Shown here: positions 38,244-40,347 of the stretch, piece after piece | Layout: each line of letters begins with the position of its first letter | Numbering within the stretch: the first letter of the stretch is position 1 | NCBI GenBank assembly: GCA_002772545.1 | Contig: PFDR01000063.1 | Span: forward strand, 5,171-45,517 | DNA: 40,347 nucleotides | Source: Candidatus Peregrinibacteria bacterium CG10_big_fil_rev_8_21_14_0_10_49_10 | GTDB lineage: Bacteria; Patescibacteriota; Gracilibacteria; Peribacterales; Peribacteraceae | Direction of reading: 5' to 3' | Notes under the pieces: generated by a model | The model's database searches: none | What the model was told of the DNA's origin: nothing | What the model saw: the letters and a program-made list of their open reading frames with translations, nothing else | Translations under genes and position numbers: made by a program

Positions 38244-40347
38244 ATGAAGCTTCGTAGCACCACTGCAAGCCTCTTGCTCTGTTCACTGGCTACCACACTC
38301 CTACCCTCTGCGGCTTTCGGGTTTTCGGATGTGCGTCCGGGATACACGCCCTACGCGCAGGCTATAGAATCCCTCAAAGAAAAAGGAATAGTAGAAGGAT
38401 ACAAGGATGGTTCCTTTAAACCCACATCGCACATTAACCGTGCAGAATTTTTAAAAATCATTTTAGAGAGCAGAGGTGTGGATGCAAATGCAGAAACACA
38501 GGAGTGTTTTCCGGATGTGCACGATGAGTGGTTTGCACCCTATGTGTGTAGGGCCAAGCAGGAAGATATTATAGAGGGGTATCCCGACGGTTCGTTTAAA
38601 CCCGAGAAACCCATCACCTTTGCAGAAGCCTCCAAAATTCTTTCACGTGCCTACGAACAGAACATAGATGCCTACTCACCGGACTGGTACGAACCGTTTG
38701 TACGGGCACTGGAAGACTCCGGTGCTATTCCGCTCTCCATCGAACGCCTGGAGCAGGAAGTCAATAGAGGAGAAATGGCGGAAATGATGTGGCGTCTCAC
38801 AGAGGGGAAAGGGGAAGAACCGAGCAAGGGATACCTCAATGTAAAGTACCCCGGCGTCATGGTAAACATGGCATCCGAAGAACCACAACGCGCCTCTTCC
38901 TGCTCAGACCTCAAGGCATTTACAGAAGAAGCCAACCGTGGAGGGTATGCAAAATACGGTGATGCCATACTTATGGATCGTTCTCCTGTGGCTAGCATGG
39001 CAGGAGCCAGAGCAAGCAAAATGCAGGCACCGGACTTTTCCCAAACCAATGTGCAGGTCAACGGCGTGGACGAAGCAGATATTGTAAAAACAGATGGCAC
39101 GTACGTGTATGCCGCATTGGAAGGAACTATTCGCATTGTGCATGCGTACCCTGCCAATAGCGTAGAACTTGTAAGCACCATTGATCTGCACAATGAATCT
39201 TTTCAGCCTACAGAACTGTACATAGATGGAACCAAGCTCGTTGTACTCGGAAACAGCTGGCAAACCTTTAACCGTCCTGCAGCAGCAGGTATAACCAAGA
39301 TGATTGCACCACCGTTTTATGGAGGAAACCGTACAGAAGTACGCATCTATGATGTAGCGGACCACGCTCATCCGTTGTTACTCCGCACCCTCTCATTCGA
39401 CGGAAATCTGGTATCCAGTCGCATGATCGGAAAGAAGCTCACAGTAGTCTTACAGGAGAGTATGCGCTGGCGTGTCCCCTCTCCGGGTCCCCTGCCACTG
39501 GAAAATGAACTTGTGCCCAGCATGCGCGATTCCTCTTCTGGCAATACCGAAGAACCCGTGAGCCGATGCAGTGACGTGGTTATTTTGCCTCGTGTGCCGC
39601 ATCCGCAATATTTGATTGCCGCAGTCATACACACGGACGATCCCGCTGCAAAGGTACAGAAAGAAGTGGTACTGGGTAGTGCGGAAAACATGTATTCCTC
39701 CCTGGAAAATCTCTACGTTACGGCAACGCAGCAGGAGTATCACTGGCGCGGCCCACTGGGTTTGGGTGAAGAAAACACAAGCATCTACCGCTTTGCCTAT
39801 ACAGACGACGGCATGGAGCTGAAGGCCCACGGCACTGTTGCCGGCCATTTGCTCAACCAGTTTTCCATGGACGAGCACAATGGTACGTTCCGCATAGCCA
39901 CTACAAACGGGCAGGTATGGGACCAGGAGTACCCTTCCAAAAGCAGTGTCTTCATTCTGAATACCAATCTGGAACCTATGGGAAGCATAGAAGATATTGC
40001 TCCAGGTGAAACCATCTACTCCGCACGGTTTCTGGGCGACCGCGCTTATCTCGTAACGTTCAAAAAAGTGGATCCGCTTTTCGTACTGGATCTCTCCAGT
40101 CCTACGGAGCCACAGATTCTGGGAAAGCTCAAGATTCCAGGTTATAGCGACTACCTCCACCCCTACGACGAGAATCACATTCTAGGTTTTGGGAAGGAAG
40201 CAGAGGAAGCAAAAGATCCTTCCACAGGCCAATCTGCAGACTTCGCCTGGTATCAGGGAATGAAGATGGCCCTGTTTGATGTCACCGATCCGGAACACCC
40301 GGTGGAAATGGATACCTTTGCCATAGGTGACAGAGGAACAGAGAGTC
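38244..40347 (+). CDS. Secreted protein with two or three SLH domains and a beta-propeller domain (3' end outside window)
   Basis: An ATG at 38244 opens a frame to the right edge (701 residues seen). The signal peptide is 'MKLRSTTASLLLCSLATTLL' ending near FG. SLH units follow: ~31-75 ('YTPYAQAIESLKEKGIVEG', 'YKDGSFKPTSHINRAEFLK'), ~90-135 ('DEWFAPYVCRAKQEDIIEG') and a weaker one at ~145-190. From ~270 it is a C-terminal beta-propeller with the diagnostic 'FSQTNVQVNGVDEADIVKTD', a family of secreted propellers distantly like WD-40. The SLH part ties it to the cell wall and the propeller probably binds ligand or protein. A very similar layout appears in bacterial and archaeal surface proteins. 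Confidence 0.9.
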   Translation, partial: MKLRSTTASLLLCSLATTLLPSAAFGFSDVRPGYTPYAQAIESLKEKGIVEGYKDGSFKPTSHINRAEFLKIILESRGVDANAETQECFPDVHDEWFAPYVCRAKQEDIIEGYPDGSFKPEKPITFAEASKILSRAYEQNIDAYSPDWYEPFVRALEDSGAIPLSIERLEQEVNRGEMAEMMWRLTEGKGEEPSKGYLNVKYPGVMVNMASEEPQRASSCSDLKAFTEEANRGGYAKYGDAILMDRSPVASMAGARASKMQAPDFSQTNVQVNGVDEADIVKTDGTYVYAALEGTIRIVHAYPANSVELVSTIDLHNESFQPTELYIDGTKLVVLGNSWQTFNRPAAAGITKMIAPPFYGGNRTEVRIYDVADHAHPLLLRTLSFDGNLVSSRMIGKKLTVVLQESMRWRVPSPGPLPLENELVPSMRDSSSGNTEEPVSRCSDVVILPRVPHPQYLIAAVIHTDDPAAKVQKEVVLGSAENMYSSLENLYVTATQQEYHWRGPLGLGEENTSIYRFAYTDDGMELKAHGTVAGHLLNQFSMDEHNGTFRIATTNGQVWDQEYPSKSSVFILNTNLEPMGSIEDIAPGETIYSARFLGDRAYLVTFKKVDPLFVLDLSSPTEPQILGKLKIPGYSDYLHPYDENHILGFGKEAEEAKDPSTGQSADFAWYQGMKMALFDVTDPEHPVEMDTFAIGDRGTES

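Overview
The window looks like a piece of a Candidate Phyla Radiation (Patescibacteria) genome, most likely of the Peregrinibacteria/Peribacteria type. This is inferred from gene content and style, because no rRNA is present. Reasons: many secreted S-layer-homology, PKD, Calx-beta and tail-fibre-like surface proteins; an orphan sortase; a half-size lycopene cyclase domain; TPR-fused membrane glycosyltransferases; tightly packed genes with 1-4 bp overlaps; few Shine-Dalgarno sequences; and several genes whose -10 box lies 6-7 nt before the start codon (leaderless mRNAs). Many genes end in TGA, so the code is standard and UGA=Gly lineages are unlikely.

Layout. 1-3818 (minus): a truncated surface protein, then a three-gene unit of a GTG-start HTH protein resembling a transposase N-terminus and two secreted proteins. 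3819-4834: about 1 kb of AT-rich DNA with a phased array of TGATC motifs. 4835-8335 (plus): SLH protein, riboflavin kinase-like protein, MurE-like ligase, RNase HII. 8220-13429 (minus): sortase, two GT4 glycosyltransferases, a GT-C-like membrane protein and Lgt, driven by a near-consensus leaderless promoter. 13515-14546 (plus): TsaD. 14588-18653 (minus): secreted protein, lipoprotein, membrane-anchored PKD protein and an unannotated 29-residue membrane peptide. 18678-20542: GT2 enzyme, AAG-type DNA glycosylase and a small Myb-like protein.

20785-23978: tRNA-Pro followed by a partial copy of its own 3' end; an Ile-rich leader peptide with competing RNA hairpins and a terminator in front of leuA; a small membrane ORF; and a structured RNA region ending in a terminator. 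23857-26401 (minus): lipoprotein and O-antigen-ligase-like TPR protein. 26492-26767: four palindromic repeat units next to tRNA-Leu. 26918-32142 (minus): membrane protein with a disordered tail, lycopene cyclase domain, TMTC-like TPR membrane protein, SLH/Calx-beta protein. 32250-34371 (plus): CIRCE-controlled groES-groEL. 34440-36041: msrB remnant, msrB and trhO (divergent, with overlapping -10 boxes). 36124-36433: RNA-rich intergenic region with two candidate small RNA genes. 36570-37982 (minus): three small unknown proteins. 38244-end (plus): SLH plus beta-propeller protein, cut by the window edge.

The dominant theme is building and decorating the cell surface: S-layer proteins, glycan transfer, lipoprotein maturation and sortase. 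Chaperones, tRNA modification, DNA repair and one isolated leucine-pathway gene make up the rest. The observations most worth testing are the leuA attenuator, the TGATC array beside the HTH gene, and the two candidate small RNAs downstream of trhO.
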